This document shows, in pieces, positions 45,901 through 60,900 of a stretch of 64,000 nucleotides of DNA; within the stretch, counting starts at the first letter, position 1; every line of letters starts with the position of its first letter. The stretch is from Metridium senile (taxonomy: Eukaryota; Cnidaria; Anthozoa; Actiniaria; Metridiidae). The position numbers were made by a program, and so were the translations under genes. Under the pieces are notes generated by a model. That model saw nothing but the letters and a program-made list of their open reading frames with translations, ran no database searches and had not been told where the DNA came from. The stretch lies in NCBI GenBank assembly GCA_949775045.1, contig OX459099.1, positions 1 through 64,000 of the forward strand, in the 5' to 3' direction.

Positions 45901-48900
45901 AGGTCCCTAATGTAACCTTGTGATCCCTTTTGTAACCTTACCATGTGTGCAAAAGGGAAAAACGATCCCTTATGTAACCTTTGTTCATAGGTGAACAAAG
46001 GTCCCTAATGTAACCTTGTGATCCCTTTTGTAACCTTACCATGTGTGCAAAAGGGAAAAACGATCCCTTATGTAACCTTTGTTCATAGGTGAACAAAGGT
46101 CCCTAATGTAACTTTGTGATCCCTATTGTAACCTTACCATGTGTGCAAAAGGGAAAACGATCCCTTATGTAACCTTTGTTCATAGGTGAACAAAGGTCCC
46201 TAATGTAACCTTGTGATCCCTTTTGTAACCTTACCATGTGTGCAAAAGGGAAAAACGATCCCTTATGTAACCTTTGTTCATAGGTGAACAAAGGTCCCTA
46301 ATGTAACCTTGTGATCCCTTTTGTAACCTTACCATGTGTGCAAAAGGGAAAAACGATCCCTTATGTAACCTTTGTTCATAGGTGAACAAAGGTCCCTAAT
46401 GTAAGTTTGGGATCCCTTTTGTAATCTTACCATGGGTGCAAAAGGGAAAAACGATCCCTTATGTAACCTTTGTTCATAGGTGAACAAAGGTCCCTAATGT
46501 AACTTTGTGATCCCTATTGTAACCTTACCATGTGTGCAAAAGGGAAAACGATCCCTTATGTAACCTTTGTTCATAGGTGAACAAAGGTCCCTAATGTAAC
46601 CTTGTGATCCCTTTTGTAACCTTACCATGTGTGCAAAAGGGAAAAACGATCCCTTATGTAGCCTTTGTTCATAGGTGAACAAAGGTCCCTAATGTAACCT
46701 TGTGATCCCTTTTGTAACCTTACCATGTGTGCAAAAGGGAAAACGATCCCTTATGTAACCTTTGTTCATAGGTGAACAAAGGTCCCTAATGTAACCTTGT
46801 GATCCCTTTTGTAACCTTACCATGTGTGCAAAAGGGAAAAACGATCCCTTATGTAACCTTTGTTCATAGGTGAACAAAGGTCCCTAATGTAACCTTGTGA
46901 TCCCTTTTGTAACCTTACCATGTGTGCAAAAGGGAAAAACGATCCCTTATGTAACCTTTGTTCATAGGTGAACAAAGGTCCCTAATGTAACCTTGTGATC
47001 CCTTTTGTAACCTTACCATGTGTGCAAAAGGGAAAAACGATCCCTTATGTAACCTTTGTTCATAGGTGAACAAAGGTCCCTAATGTAAGTTTGGGATCCC
47101 TTTTGTAACCTTACCATGTGTGCAAAAGGGAAAAACGATCCCTTATGTAACCTTTGTTCATAGGTGAACAAAGGTCCCTAATGTAAATTTGTGATCCCTT
47201 GTGTAACCTTACCATGGGTGCAAAAGAAAAAAACGTTCCCTTATGTAACCTTTGTTCATAGTTAAACAAAGGTCCCTAATGTAATTTTATGATCCCTTTT
47301 GTAATCTTACCATGGGTGCAAAAGGGAAAAACGATCCCTTATGTAACCTTTGTTCATAGGTGAACAAAGGTCCCTAATGTAACTTTGTGATCCCTATTGT
47401 AACCTTACCATGTGTGCAAAAGGGAAAACGATCCCTTATGTAACCTTTGTTCATAGGTGAACAAAGGTCCCTAATGTAACCTTGTGATCCCTTTTGTAAC
47501 CTTACCATGTGTGCAAAAGGGAAAAACGATCCCTTATGTAGCCTTTGTTCATAGGTGAACAAAGGTCCCTAATGTAACCTTGTGATCCCTTTTGTAACCT
47601 TACCATGTGTGCAAAAGGGAAAACGATCCCTTATGTAACCTTTGTTCATAGGTGAACAAAGGTCCCTAATGTAACCTTGTGATCCCTTTTGTAACCTTAC
47701 CATGTGTGCAAAAGGGAAAAACGATCCCTTATGTAACCTTTGTTCATAGGTGAACAAAGGTCCCTAATGTAACCTTGTGATCCCTTTTGTAACCTTACCA
47801 TGTGTGCAAAAGGGAAAAACGATCCCTTATGTAACCTTTGTTCATAGGTGAACAAAGGTCCCTAATGTAACCTTGTGATCCCTTTTGTAACCTTACCATG
47901 TGTGCAAAAGGGAAAAACGATCCCTTATGTAACCTTTGTTCATAGGTGAACAAAGGTCCCTAATGTAAGTTTGGGATCCCTTTTGTAACCTTACCATGTG
48001 TGCAAAAGGGAAAAACGATCCCTTATGTAACCTTTGTTGATAGGTGAACAAAGGTCCCTAATGTAACCTTGTGATCCCTTTTGTAACCTTACCATGTGTG
48101 CAAAAGGGAAAAACGATCCCTTATGTAACCTTTGTTCATAGGTGAACAAAGGTCCCTAATGTAACCTTGTGATCCCTTTTGTAACCTTACCATGTGTGCA
48201 AAAGGGAAAAACGATCCCTTATGTAACCTTTGTTCATAGGTAAACAAAGGTCCCTAATGTAAATTTGTGATCCCTTGTGTAACCTTACCATGGGTGCAAA
48301 AGAAAAAAACGTTCCCTTACCTTTGTTCATAGGTGAACAAAGGTCCCTAATGTAACCTTGTGATCCCTTTTGTAACCTTACCATGTGTGCAAAAGGGAAA
48401 AACGATCCCTTATGTAACCTTTGTTCATAGGTGAACAAAGGTCCCTAATGTAACCTTGTGATCCCTTTTGTAACCTTACCATGTGTGCAAAAGGGAAAAA
48501 CGATCCCTTATGTAACCTTTGTTCATAGGTAAACAAAGGTCCCTAATGTAAATTTGTGATCCCTTGTGTAACCTTACCATGGGTGCAAAAGAAAAAAACG
48601 TTCCCTTACCTTTGTTCATAGGTGAACAAAGGTCCCTAATGTAACCTTGTGATCCCTTTTGTAACCTTACCATGTGTGCAAAAGGGAAAAACGATCCCTT
48701 ATGTAACCTTTGTTCATAGGTGAACAAAGGTCCCTAATGTAACCTTGTGATCCCTTTTGTAACCTTACCATGTGTGCAAAAGGGAAAAACGATCCCTTAT
48801 GTAACCTTTGTTCATAGGTGAACAAAGGTCCCTAATGTAACCTTGTGATCCCTATTGTAACCTTACCATGTGTGCAAAAGGGAAAAACGATCCCTTATGT

Positions 48901-51900
48901 AACCTTTGTTCATAGGTGAACAAAAATCCCTAATGTAACTTTGTGATCCCTTTTGTAACCTTACCATGTGTGCAAAAGGGAAAAACGATCCCTTATGTAA
49001 CCTTTGTTCATAGGTAAACAAAGGTCCCTAATGTAAATTTGTGATCCTTGTGTAACCTTACCATGGGTGCAAAAGAAAAAAACGTTCCCTTACCTTTGTT
49101 CATAGGTGAACAAAGGTCCCTAATGTAACCTTGTGATCCCTTTTGTAACCTTACCATGTGTGCAAAAGGGAAAAACGATCCCTTATGTAACCTTTGTTCA
49201 TAGGTGAACAAAGGTCCCTAATGTAAGTTTGGGATCCCTTTTGTAACCTTACCATGTGTGCAAAAGGGAAAAACGATCCCTTATGTAACCTTTGTTCATA
49301 GGTGAACAAAGGTCCCTAATGTAACCTTGTGATCCCTATTGTAACCTTACCATGTGTGCAAAAGGGAAAAACGATCCCTTATGTAATCTTTGTTCATAGG
49401 TGAACAAAGGTCCCTAATGTAACCTTGTGATCCCTTTTGTAACCTTACCATGTGTGCAAAAGGGAAAAACGATCGATTATGTAACCTTTGTTCATAGGTG
49501 AACAAAGGTCCCTAATGTAACCTTGTGATCCCTTTTGTAACCTTACCATGTGTGCAAAAGGGAAAAACGATCCCTTATGTAACCTTTGTTCATAGGTAAA
49601 CAAAGGTCCCTAATGTAAATTTGTGATCCCTTGTGTAACCTTACCATGGGTGCAAAAGAAAAAAACGTTCCCTTATGTAACCTTTGTTCATAGTTAAACA
49701 AAGGTCCCTAATGTAACTTTGTGATCCCTATTGTAACCTTACCATGTGTGCAAAAGGGAAAACGATCCCTTATGTAACCTTTGTTCATAGGTGAACAAAG
49801 GTCCCTAATGTAACCTTGTGATCCCTTTTGTAACCTTACCATGTGTGCAAAAGGGAAAAACGATCCCTTATGTAGCCTTTGTTCATAAGTGAACAAAGGT
49901 CCCTAATGTAACCTTGTGATCCCTTTTGTAACCTTACCATGTGTGCAAAAGGGAAAACGATCCCTTATGTAACCTTTGTTCATAGGTGAACAAAGGTCCC
50001 TAATGTAACCTTGTGATCCCTTTTGTAACCTTACCATGTGTGCAAAAGGGAAAAACGATCCCTTATGTAACCTTTGTTCATAGGTGAACAAAGGTCCCTA
50101 ATGTAACCTTGTGATCCCTTTTGTAACCTTACCATGTGTGCAAAAGGGAAAAACGATCCCTTATGTAACCTTTGTTCATAGGTAAACAAAGGTCCCTAAT
50201 GTAAATTTGTGATCCCTTGTGTAACCTTACCATGGGTGCAAAAGAAAAAAACGTTCCCTTACCTTTGTTCATAGGTGAACAAAGGTCCCTAATGTAACCT
50301 TGTGATCCCTTTTGTAACCTTACCATGTGTGCAAAAGGGAAAAACGATCCCTTATGTAACCTTTGTTCATAGGTGAACAAAGGTCCCTAATGTAACCTTG
50401 TGATCCCTTTTGTAACCTTACCATGTGTGCAAAAGGGAAAAACGATCCCTTATGTAACCTTTGTTCATAGGTAAACAAAGGTCCCTAATGTAAATTTGTG
50501 ATCCCTTGTGTAACCTTACCATGGGTGCAAAAGAAAAAAACGTTCCCTTACCTTTGTTCATAGGTGAACAAAGGTCCCTAATGTAACCTTGTGATCCCTT
50601 TTGTAACCTTACCATGTGTGCAAAAGGGAAAAACGATCCCTTATGTAACCTTTGTTCATAGGTGAACAAAGGTCCCTAATGTAACCTTGTGATCCCTTTT
50701 GTAACCTTACCATGTGTGCAAAAGGGAAAAACGATCCCTTATGTAACCTTTGTTCATAGGTAAACAAAGGTCCCTAATGTAAATTTGTGATCCCTTGTGT
50801 AACCTTACCATGGGTGCAAAAGAAAAAAACGTTCCCTTACCTTTGTTCATAGGTGAACAAAGGTCCCTAATGTAACCTTGTGATCCCTTTTGTAACCTTA
50901 CCATGTGTGCAAAAGGGAAAAACGATCCCTTATGTAACCTTTGTTCATAGGTGAACAAAGGTCCCTAATGTAACCTTGTGATCCCTTTTGTAACCTTACC
51001 ATGTGTGCAAAAGGGAAAAACGATCCCTTATGTAACCTTTGTTCATAGGTGAACAAAGGTCCCTAATGTAACCTTGTGATCCCTATTGTAACCTTACCAT
51101 GTGTGCAAAAGGGAAAAACGATCCCTTATGTAACCTTTGTTCATAGGTGAACAAAAATCCCTAATGTAACTTTGTGATCCCTTTTGTAACCTTACCATGT
51201 GTGCAAAAGGGAAAAACGATCCCTTATGTAACCTTTGTTCATAGGTAAACAAAGGTCCCTAATGTAAATTTGTGATCCTTGTGTAACCTTACCATGGGTG
51301 CAAAAGAAAAAAACGTTCCCTTACCTTTGTTCATAGGTGAACAAAGGTCCCTAATGTAACCTTGTGATCCCTTTTGTAACCTTACCATGTGTGCAAAAGG
51401 GAAAAACGATCCCTTATGTAACCTTTGTTCATAGGTGAACAAAGGTCCCTAATGTAAGTTTGGGATCCCTTTTGTAACCTTACCATGTGTGCAAAAGGGA
51501 AAAACGATCCCTTATGTAACCTTTGTTCATAGGTGAACAAAGGTCCCTAATGTAACCTTGTGATCCCTATTGTAACCTTACCATGTGTGCAAAAGGGAAA
51601 AACGATCCCTTATGTAATCTTTGTTCATAGGTGAACAAAGGTCCCTAATGTAACCTTGTGATCCCTTTTGTAACCTTACCATGTGTGCAAAAGGGAAAAA
51701 CGATCGATTATGTAACCTTTGTTCATAGGTGAACAAAGGTCCCTAATGTAACCTTGTGATCCCTTTTGTAACCTTACCATGTGTGCAAAAGGGAAAAACG
51801 ATCCCTTATGTAACCTTTGTTCATAGGTAAACAAAGGTCCCTAATGTAAATTTGTGATCCCTTGTGTAACCTTACCATGGGTGCAAAAGAAAAAAACGTT

Positions 51901-54900
51901 CCCTTATGTAACCTTTGTTCATAGTTAAACAAAGGTCCCTAATGTAACTTTGTGATCCCTATTGTAACCTTACCATGTGTGCAAAAGGGAAAACGATCCC
52001 TTATGTAACCTTTGTTCATAGGTGAACAAAGGTCCCTAATGTAACCTTGTGATCCCTTTTGTAACCTTACCATGTGTGCAAAAGGGAAAAACGATCCCTT
52101 ATGTAGCCTTTGTTCATAAGTGAACAAAGGTCCCTAATGTAACCTTGTGATCCCTTTTGTAACCTTACCATGTGTGCAAAAGGGAAAACGATCCCTTATG
52201 TAACCTTTGTTCATAGGTGAACAAAGGTCCCTAATGTAACCTTGTGATCCCTTTTGTAACCTTACCATGTGTGCAAAAGGGAAAAACGATCCCTTATGTA
52301 ACCTTTGTTCATAAGTGAACAAAGGTCCCTAATGTAACCTTGTGATCCCTTTTGTAACCTTACCATGTGTGCAAAAGGGAAAAACGATCCCTTATGTAAC
52401 CTTTGTTCATAGGTAAACAAAGGTCCCTAATGTAAATTTGTGATCCCTTGTGTAACCTTACCATGGGTGCAAAAGAAAAAAACGTTCCCTTACCTTTGTT
52501 CATAGGTGAACAAAGGTCCCTAATGTAACCTTGTGATCCCTTTTGTAACCTTACCATGTGTGCAAAAGGGAAAAACGATCCCTTATGTAACCTTTGTTCA
52601 TAGGTGAACAAAGGTCCCTAATGTAACCTTGTGATCCCTTTTGTAACCTTACCATGTGTGCAAAAGGGAAAAACGATCCCTTATGTAACCTTTGTTCATA
52701 GGTAAACAAAGGTCCCTAATGTAAATTTGTGATCCCTTGTGTAACCTTACCATGGGTGCAAAAGAAAAAAACGTTCCCTTACCTTTGTTCATAGGTGAAC
52801 AAAGGTCCCTAATGTAACCTTGTGATCCCTTTTGTAACCTTACCATGTGTGCAAAAGGGAAAAACGATCCCTTATGTAACCTTTGTTCATAGGTGAACAA
52901 AGGTCCCTAATGTAAGTTTGGGATCCCTTTTGTAACCTTACCATGTGTGCAAAAGGGAAAAACGATCCCTTATGTAACCTTTGTTCATAGGTGAACAAAG
53001 GTCCCTAATGTAACCTTGTGATCCCTATTGTAACCTTACCATGTGTGCAAAAGGGAAAAACGATCCCTTATGTAATCTTTGTTCATAGGTGAACAAAGGT
53101 CCCTAATGTAACCTTGTGATCCCTTTTGTAACCTTACCATGTGTGCAAAAGGGAAAAACGATCGATTATGTAACCTTTGTTCATAGGTGAACAAAGGTCC
53201 CTAATGTAACCTTGTGATCCCTTTTGTAACCTTACCATGTGTGCAAAAGGGAAAAACGATCCCTTATGTAACCTTTGTTCATAGGTAAACAAAGGTCCCT
53301 AATGTAAATTTGTGATCCCTTGTGTAACCTTACCATGGGTGCAAAAGAAAAAAACGTTCCCTTATGTAACCTTTGTTCATAGTTAAACAAAGGTCCCTAA
53401 TGTAATTTTATGATCCCTTTTGTAATTTTACCATGGGTGCAAAAGGGAAAAACGATCCCTTATGTAACCTTTGTTCATAGGTGAACAAAGGTCCCTAATG
53501 TAACTTTGTGATCCCTATTGTAACCTTACCATGTGTGCAAAAGGGAAAACGATCCCTTATGTAACCTTTGTTCATAGGTGAACAAAGGTCCCTAATGTAA
53601 CCTTGTGATCCCTTTTGTAACCTTACCATGTGTGCAAAAGGGAAAAACGATCCCTTATGTAGCCTTTGTTCATAGGTGAACAAAGGTCCCTAATGTAACC
53701 TTGTGATCCCTTTTGTAACCTTACCATGTGTGCAAAAGGGAAAACGATCCCTTATGTAACCTTTGTTCATAGGTGAACAAAGGTCCCTAATGTAACCTTG
53801 TGATCCCTTTTGTAACCTTACCATGTGTGCAAAAGGGAAAAACGATCCCTTATGTAACCTTTGTTCATAGGTGAACAAAGGTCCCTAATGTAACCTTGTG
53901 ATCCCTTTTGTAACCTTACCATGTGTGCAAAAGGGAAAAACGATCCCTTATGTAACCTTTGTTCATAGGTAAACAAAGGTCCCTAATGTAAATTTGTGAT
54001 CCCTTGTGTAACCTTACCATGGGTGCAAAAGAAAAAAACGTTCCCTTACCTTTGTTCATAGGTGAACAAAGGTCCCTAATGTAACCTTGTGATCCCTTTT
54101 GTAACCTTACCATGTGTGCAAAAGGGAAAAACGATCCCTTATGTAACCTTTGTTCATAGGTGAACAAAGGTCCCTAATGTAACCTTGTGATCCCTTTTGT
54201 AACCTTACCATGTGTGCAAAAGGGAAAAACGATCCCTTATGTAACCTTTGTTCATAGGTAAACAAAGGTCCCTAATGTAAATTTGTGATCCCTTGTGTAA
54301 CCTTACCATGGGTGCAAAAGAAAAAAACGTTCCCTTACCTTTGTTCATAGGTGAACAAAGGTCCCTAATGTAACCTTGTGATCCCTTTTGTAACCTTACC
54401 ATGTGTGCAAAAGGGAAAAACGATCCCTTATGTAACCTTTGTTCATAGGTGAACAAAGGTCCCTAATGTAACCTTGTGATCCCTTTTGTAACCTTACCAT
54501 GTGTGCAAAAGGGAAAAACGATCCCTTATGTAACCTTTGTTCATAGGTGAACAAAGGTCCCTAATGTAACCTTGTGATCCCTATTGTAACCTTACCATGT
54601 GTGCAAAAGGGAAAAACGATCCCTTATGTAACCTTTGTTCATAGGTGAACAAAAATCCCTAATGTAACTTTGTGATCCCTTTTGTAACCTTACCATGTGT
54701 GCAAAAGGGAAAAACGATCCCTTATGTAACCTTTGTTCATAGGTAAACAAAGGTCCCTAATGTAAATTTGTGATCCCTTGTGTAACCTTACCATGGGTGC
54801 AAAAGAAAAAAACGTTCCCTTACCTTTGTTCATAGGTGAACAAAGGTCCCTAATGTAACCTTGTGATCCCTTTTGTAACCTTACCATGTGTGCAAAAGGG

Positions 54901-57900
54901 AAAAACGATCCCTTATGTAACCTTTGTTCATAGGTGAACAAAGGTCCCTAATGTAAGTTTGGGATCCCTTTTGTAACCTTACCATGTGTGCAAAAGGGAA
55001 AAACGATCCCTTATGTAACCTTTGTTCATAGGTGAACAAAGGTCCCTAATGTAACCTTGTGATCCCTATTGTAACCTTACCATGTGTGCAAAAGGGAAAA
55101 ACGATCCCTTATGTAATCTTTGTTCATAGGTGAACAAAGGTCCCTAATGTAACCTTGTGATCCCTTTTGTAACCTTACCATGTGTGCAAAAGGGAAAAAC
55201 GATCGATTATGTAACCTTTGTTCATAGGTGAACAAAGGTCCCTAATGTAACCTTGTGATCCCTTTTGTAACCTTACCATGTGTGCAAAAGGGAAAAACGA
55301 TCCCTTATGTAACCTTTGTTCATAGGTAAACAAAGGTCCCTAATGTAAATTTGTGATCCCTTGTGTAACCTTACCATGGGTGCAAAAGAAAAAAACGTTC
55401 CCTTATGTAACCTTTGTTCATAGTTAAACAAAGGTCCCTAATGTAATTTTATGATCCCTTTTGTAATTTTACCATGGGTGCAAAAGGGAAAAACGATCCC
55501 TTATGTAACCTTTGTTCATAGGTGAACAAAGGTCCCTAATGTAACTTTGTGATCCCTATTGTAACCTTACCATGTGTGCAAAAGGGAAAACGATCCCTTA
55601 TGTAACCTTTGTTCATAGGTGAACAAAGGTCCCTAATGTAACCTTGTGATCCCTTTTGTAACCTTACCATGTGTGCAAAAGGGAAAAACGATCCCTTATG
55701 TAACCTTTGTTCATAGGTGAACAAAGGTCCCTAATGTAACCTTGTGATCCCTTTTGTAACCTTACCATGTGTGCAAAAGGGAAAAACGATCCCTTATGTA
55801 ACCTTTGTTCATAGGTAAACAAAGGTCCCTAATGTAAATTTGTGATCCCTTGTGTAACCTTACCATGGGTGCAAAAGAAAAAAACGTTCCCTTACCTTTG
55901 TTCATAGGTGAACAAAGGTCCCTAATGTAACCTTGTGATCCCTTTTGTAACCTTACCATGTGTGCAAAAGGGAAAAACGATCCCTTATGTAACCTTTGTT
56001 CATAGGTGAACAAAGGTCCCTAATGTAACCTTGTGATCCCTTTTGTAACCTTACCATGTGTGCAAAAGGGAAAAACGATCCCTTATGTAACCTTTGTTCA
56101 TAGGTAAACAAAGGTCCCTAATGTAAATTTGTGATCCCTTGTGTAACCTTCCATGGGTGCAAAAGAAAAAAACGTTCCCTTACCTTTGTTCATAGGTGAA
56201 CAAAGGTCCCTAATGTAACCTTGTGATCCCTTTTGTAACCTTACCATGTGTGCAAAAGGGAAAAACGATCCCTTATGTAACCTTTGTTCATAGGTGAACA
56301 AAGGTCCCTAATGTAACCTTGTGATCCCTTTTGTAACCTTACCATGTGTGCAAAAGGGAAAAACGATCCCTTATGTAACCTTTGTTCATAGGTGAACAAA
56401 GGTCCCTAATGTAACCTTGTGATCCCTATTGTAACCTTACCATGTGTGCAAAAGGGAAAAACGATCCCTTATGTAACCTTTGTTCATAGGTGAACAAAAA
56501 TCCCTAATGTAACTTTGTGATCCCTTTTGTAACCTTACCATGTGTGCAAAAGGGAAAAACGATCCCTTATGTAACCTTTGTTCATAGGTAAACAAAGGTC
56601 CCTAATGTAAATTTGTGATCCCTTGTGTAACCTTACCATGGGTGCAAAAGAAAAAAACGTTCCCTTACCTTTGTTCATAGGTGAACAAAGGTCCCTAATG
56701 TAACCTTGTGATCCCTTTTGTAACCTTACCATGTGTGCAAAAGGGAAAAACGATCCCTTATGTAACCTTTGTTCATAGGTGAACAAAGGTCCCTAATGTA
56801 AGTTTGGGATCCCTTTTGTAACCTTACCATGTGTGCAAAAGGGAAAAACGATCCCTTATGTAACCTTTGTTCATAGGTGAACAAAGGTCCCTAATGTAAC
56901 CTTGTGATCCCTATTGTAACCTTACCATGTGTGCAAAAGGGAAAAACGATCCCTTATGTAATCTTTGTTCATAGGTGAACAAAGGTCCCTAATGTAACCT
57001 TGTGATCCCTTTTGTAACCTTACCATGTGTGCAAAAGGGAAAAACGATCCCTTATGTAACCTTTGTTCATAGGTAAACAAAGGTCCCTAATGTAAATTTG
57101 TGATCCCTTGTGTAACCTTACCATGGGTGCAAAAGAAAAAAACGTTCCCTTATGTAACCTTTGTTCATAGTTAAACAAAGGTCCCTAATGTAATTTTATG
57201 ATCCCTTTTGTAATTTTACCATGGGTGCAAAAGGGAAAAACGATCCCTTATGTAACCTTTGTTCATAGGTGAACAAAGGTCCCTAATGTAACTTTGTGAT
57301 CCCTATTGTAACCTTACCATGTGTGCAAAAGGGAAAACGATCCCTTATGTAACCTTTGTTCATAGGTGAACAAAGGTCCCTAATGTAACCTTGTGATCCC
57401 TTTTGTAACCTTACCATGTGTGCAAAAGGGAAAAACGATCCCTTATGTAGCCTTTGTTCATAGGTGAACAAAGGTCCCTAATGTAACCTTGTGATCCCTT
57501 TTGTAACCTTACCATGTGTGCAAAAGGGAAAACGATCCCTTATGTAACCTTTGTTCATAGGTGAACAAAGGTCCCTAATGTAACCTTGTGATCCCTTTTG
57601 TAACCTTACCATGTGTGCAAAAGGGAAAAACGATCCCTTATGTAACCTTTGTTCATAGGTGAACAAAGGTCCCTAATGTAACCTTGTGATCCCTTTTGTA
57701 ACCTTACCATGTGTGCAAAAGGGAAAAACGATCCCTTATGTAACCTTTGTTCATAGGTGAACAAAGGTCCCTAATGTAACCTTGTGATCCCTTTTGTAAC
57801 CTTACCATGTGTGCAAAAGGGAAAAACGATCCCTTATGTAACCTTTGTTCATAGGTGAACAAAGGTCCCTAATGTAAGTTTGGGATCCCTTTTGTAACCT

Positions 57901-60900
57901 TACCATGTGTGCAAAAGGGAAAAACGATCCCTTATGTAACCTTTGTTCATAGGTGAACAAAGGTCCCTAATGTAAATTTGTGATCCCTTGTGTAACCTTA
58001 CCATGGGTGCAAAAGAAAAAAACGTTCCCTTATGTAACCTTTGTTCATAGGTGAACAAAGGTCCCTAATGTAACCTTGTGATCCCTTTTGTAACCTTACC
58101 ATGTGTGCAAAAGGGAAAAACGATCGATTATGTAACCTTTGTTCATAGGTGAACAAAGGTCCCTAATGTAACCTTGTGATCCCTTTTGTAATCTTACCAT
58201 GGGTGCAAAAGGGAAAAACGATCCCTTATGTAACCTTTGTTCATAGGTGAACAAAGGTCCCTAATGTAACTTTGTGATCCCTATTGTAACCTTACCATGT
58301 GTGCAAAAGGGAAAACGATCCCTTATGTAACCTTTGTTCATAGGTGAACAAAGGTCCCTAATGTAACCTTGTGATCCCTTTTGTAACCTTACCATGTGTG
58401 CAAAAGGGAAAAACGATCCCTTATGTAACCTTTGTTCATAGGTGAACAAAGGTCCCTAATGTAACCTTGTGATCCCTTTTGTAACCTTACCATGTGTGCA
58501 AAAGGGAAAACGATCCCTTATGTAACCTTTGTTCATAGGTGAACAAAGGTCCCTAATGTAACCTTGTGATCCCTTTTGTAACCTTACCATGTGTGCAAAA
58601 GGGAAAAACGATCCCTTATGTAACCTTGTGATCCCTTTTGTAACCTTACCATGTGTGCAAAAGGGAAAAACGATCCCTTATGTAACCTTTGTTCATAGGT
58701 GAACAAAGGTCCCTAATGTAACCTTGTGATCCCTTTTGTAACCTTACCATGTGTGCAAAAGGGAAAAACGATCCCTTATGTAACCTTTGTTCATAGGTGA
58801 ACAAAGGTCCCTAATGTAAGTTTGGGATCCCTTTTGTAACCTTACCATGTGTGCAAAAGGGAAAAACGATCCCTTATGTAACCTTTGTTCATAGGTGAAC
58901 AAAGGTCCCTAATGTAACCTTGTGATCCCTTTTGTAACCTTACCATGTGTGCAAAAGGGAAAAACGATCCCTTATGTAACCTTTGTTCATAGGTGAACAA
59001 AGGTCCCTAATGTAACCTTGTGATCCCTTTTGTAACCTTACCATGTGTGCAAAAGGGAAAAACGATCCCTTATGTAACCTTTGTTCATAGGTAAACAAAG
59101 GTCCCTAATGTAAATTTGTGATCCCTTGTGTAACCTTACCATGGGTGCAAAAGAAAAAAACGTTCCCTTACCTTTGTTCATAGGTGAACAAAGGTCCCTA
59201 ATGTAACCTTGTGATCCCTTTTGTAACCTTACCATGTGTGCAAAAGGGAAAAACGATCCCTTATGTAACCTTTGTTCATAGGTGAACAAAGGTCCCTAAT
59301 GTAACCTTGTGATCCCTTTTGTAACCTTACCATGTGTGCAAAAGGGAAAAACGATCCCTTATGTAACCTTTGTTCATAGGTAAACAAAGGTCCCTAATGT
59401 AAATTTGTGATCCCTTGTGTAACCTTACCATGGGTGCAAAAGAAAAAAACGTTCCCTTACCTTTGTTCATAGGTGAACAAAGGTCCCTAATGTAACCTTG
59501 TGATCCCTTTTGTAACCTTACCATGTGTGCAAAAGGGAAAAACGATCCCTTATGTAACCTTTGTTCATAGGTGAACAAAGGTCCCTAATGTAACCTTGTG
59601 ATCCCTTTTGTAACCTTACCATGTGTGCAAAAGGGAAAAACGATCCCTTATGTAACCTTTGTTCATAGGTGAACAAAGGTCCCTAATGTAACCTTGTGAT
59701 TCCTATTGTAACCTTACCATGTGTGCAAAAGGGAAAAACGATCCCTTATGTAACCTTTGTTCATAGGTGAACAAAGGTCCCTAATGTAACCTTGTGATCC
59801 CTTTTGTAACCTTACCATGTGTGCAAAAGGGAAAAACGATCCCTTATGTAACCTTTGTTCATAGGTAAACAAAGGTCCCTAATGTAAATTTGTGATCCCT
59901 TGTGTAACCTTACCATGGGTGCAAAAGAAAAAAACGTTCCCTTATGTAACCTTTGTTCATAGTTAAACAAAGATCCCTAATGTAATTTTATGATCCCTTT
60001 TGTAATCTTACCATGGGTGCAAAAGGGAAAAACGATCCCTTATGTAACCTTTGTTCATAGGTGAACAAAGGTCCCTAATGTAACTTTGTGATCCCTATTG
60101 TAACCTTACCATGTGTGCAAAAGGGAAAACGATCCCTTATGTAACCTTTGTTCATAGGTGAACAAAGGTCCCTAATGTAACTTTGTGATCCCTATTGTAA
60201 CCTTACCATGTGTGCAAAAGGGAAAACGATCCCTTATGTAACCTTTGTTCATAGGTGAACAAAGGTCCCTAATGTAACCTTGTGATCCCTTTTGTAACCT
60301 TACCATGTGTGCAAAAGGGAAAAACGATCCCTTATGTAACCTTTGTTCATAGGTGAACAAAGGTCCCTAATGTAAATTTGTGATCCCTTGTGTAACCTTA
60401 CCATGGGTGCAAAAGAAAAAAACGTTCCCTTATGTAACCTTTGTTCATAGTTAAACAAAGGTCCCTAATGTAATTTTATGATCCCTTTTGTAATCTTACC
60501 ATGGGTGCAAAAGGGAAAAACGATCCCTTATGTAACCTTTGTTCATAGGTGAACAAAGGTCCCTAATGTAACTTTGTGATCCCTATTGTAACCTTACCAT
60601 GTGTGCAAAAGGGAAAACGATCCCTTATGTAACCTTTGTTCATAGGTGAACAAAGGTCCCTAATGTAACCTTGTGATCCCTTTTGTAACCTTACCATGTG
60701 TGCAAAAGGGAAAAACGATCCCTTATGTAGCCTTTGTTCATAGGTGAACAAAGGTCCCTAATGTAACCTTGTGATCCCTTTTGTAACCTTACCATGTGTG
60801 CAAAAGGGAAAACGATCCCTTATGTAACCTTTGTTCATAGGTGAACAAAGGTCCCTAATGTAACCTTGTGATCCCTTTTGTAACCTTACCATGTGTGCAA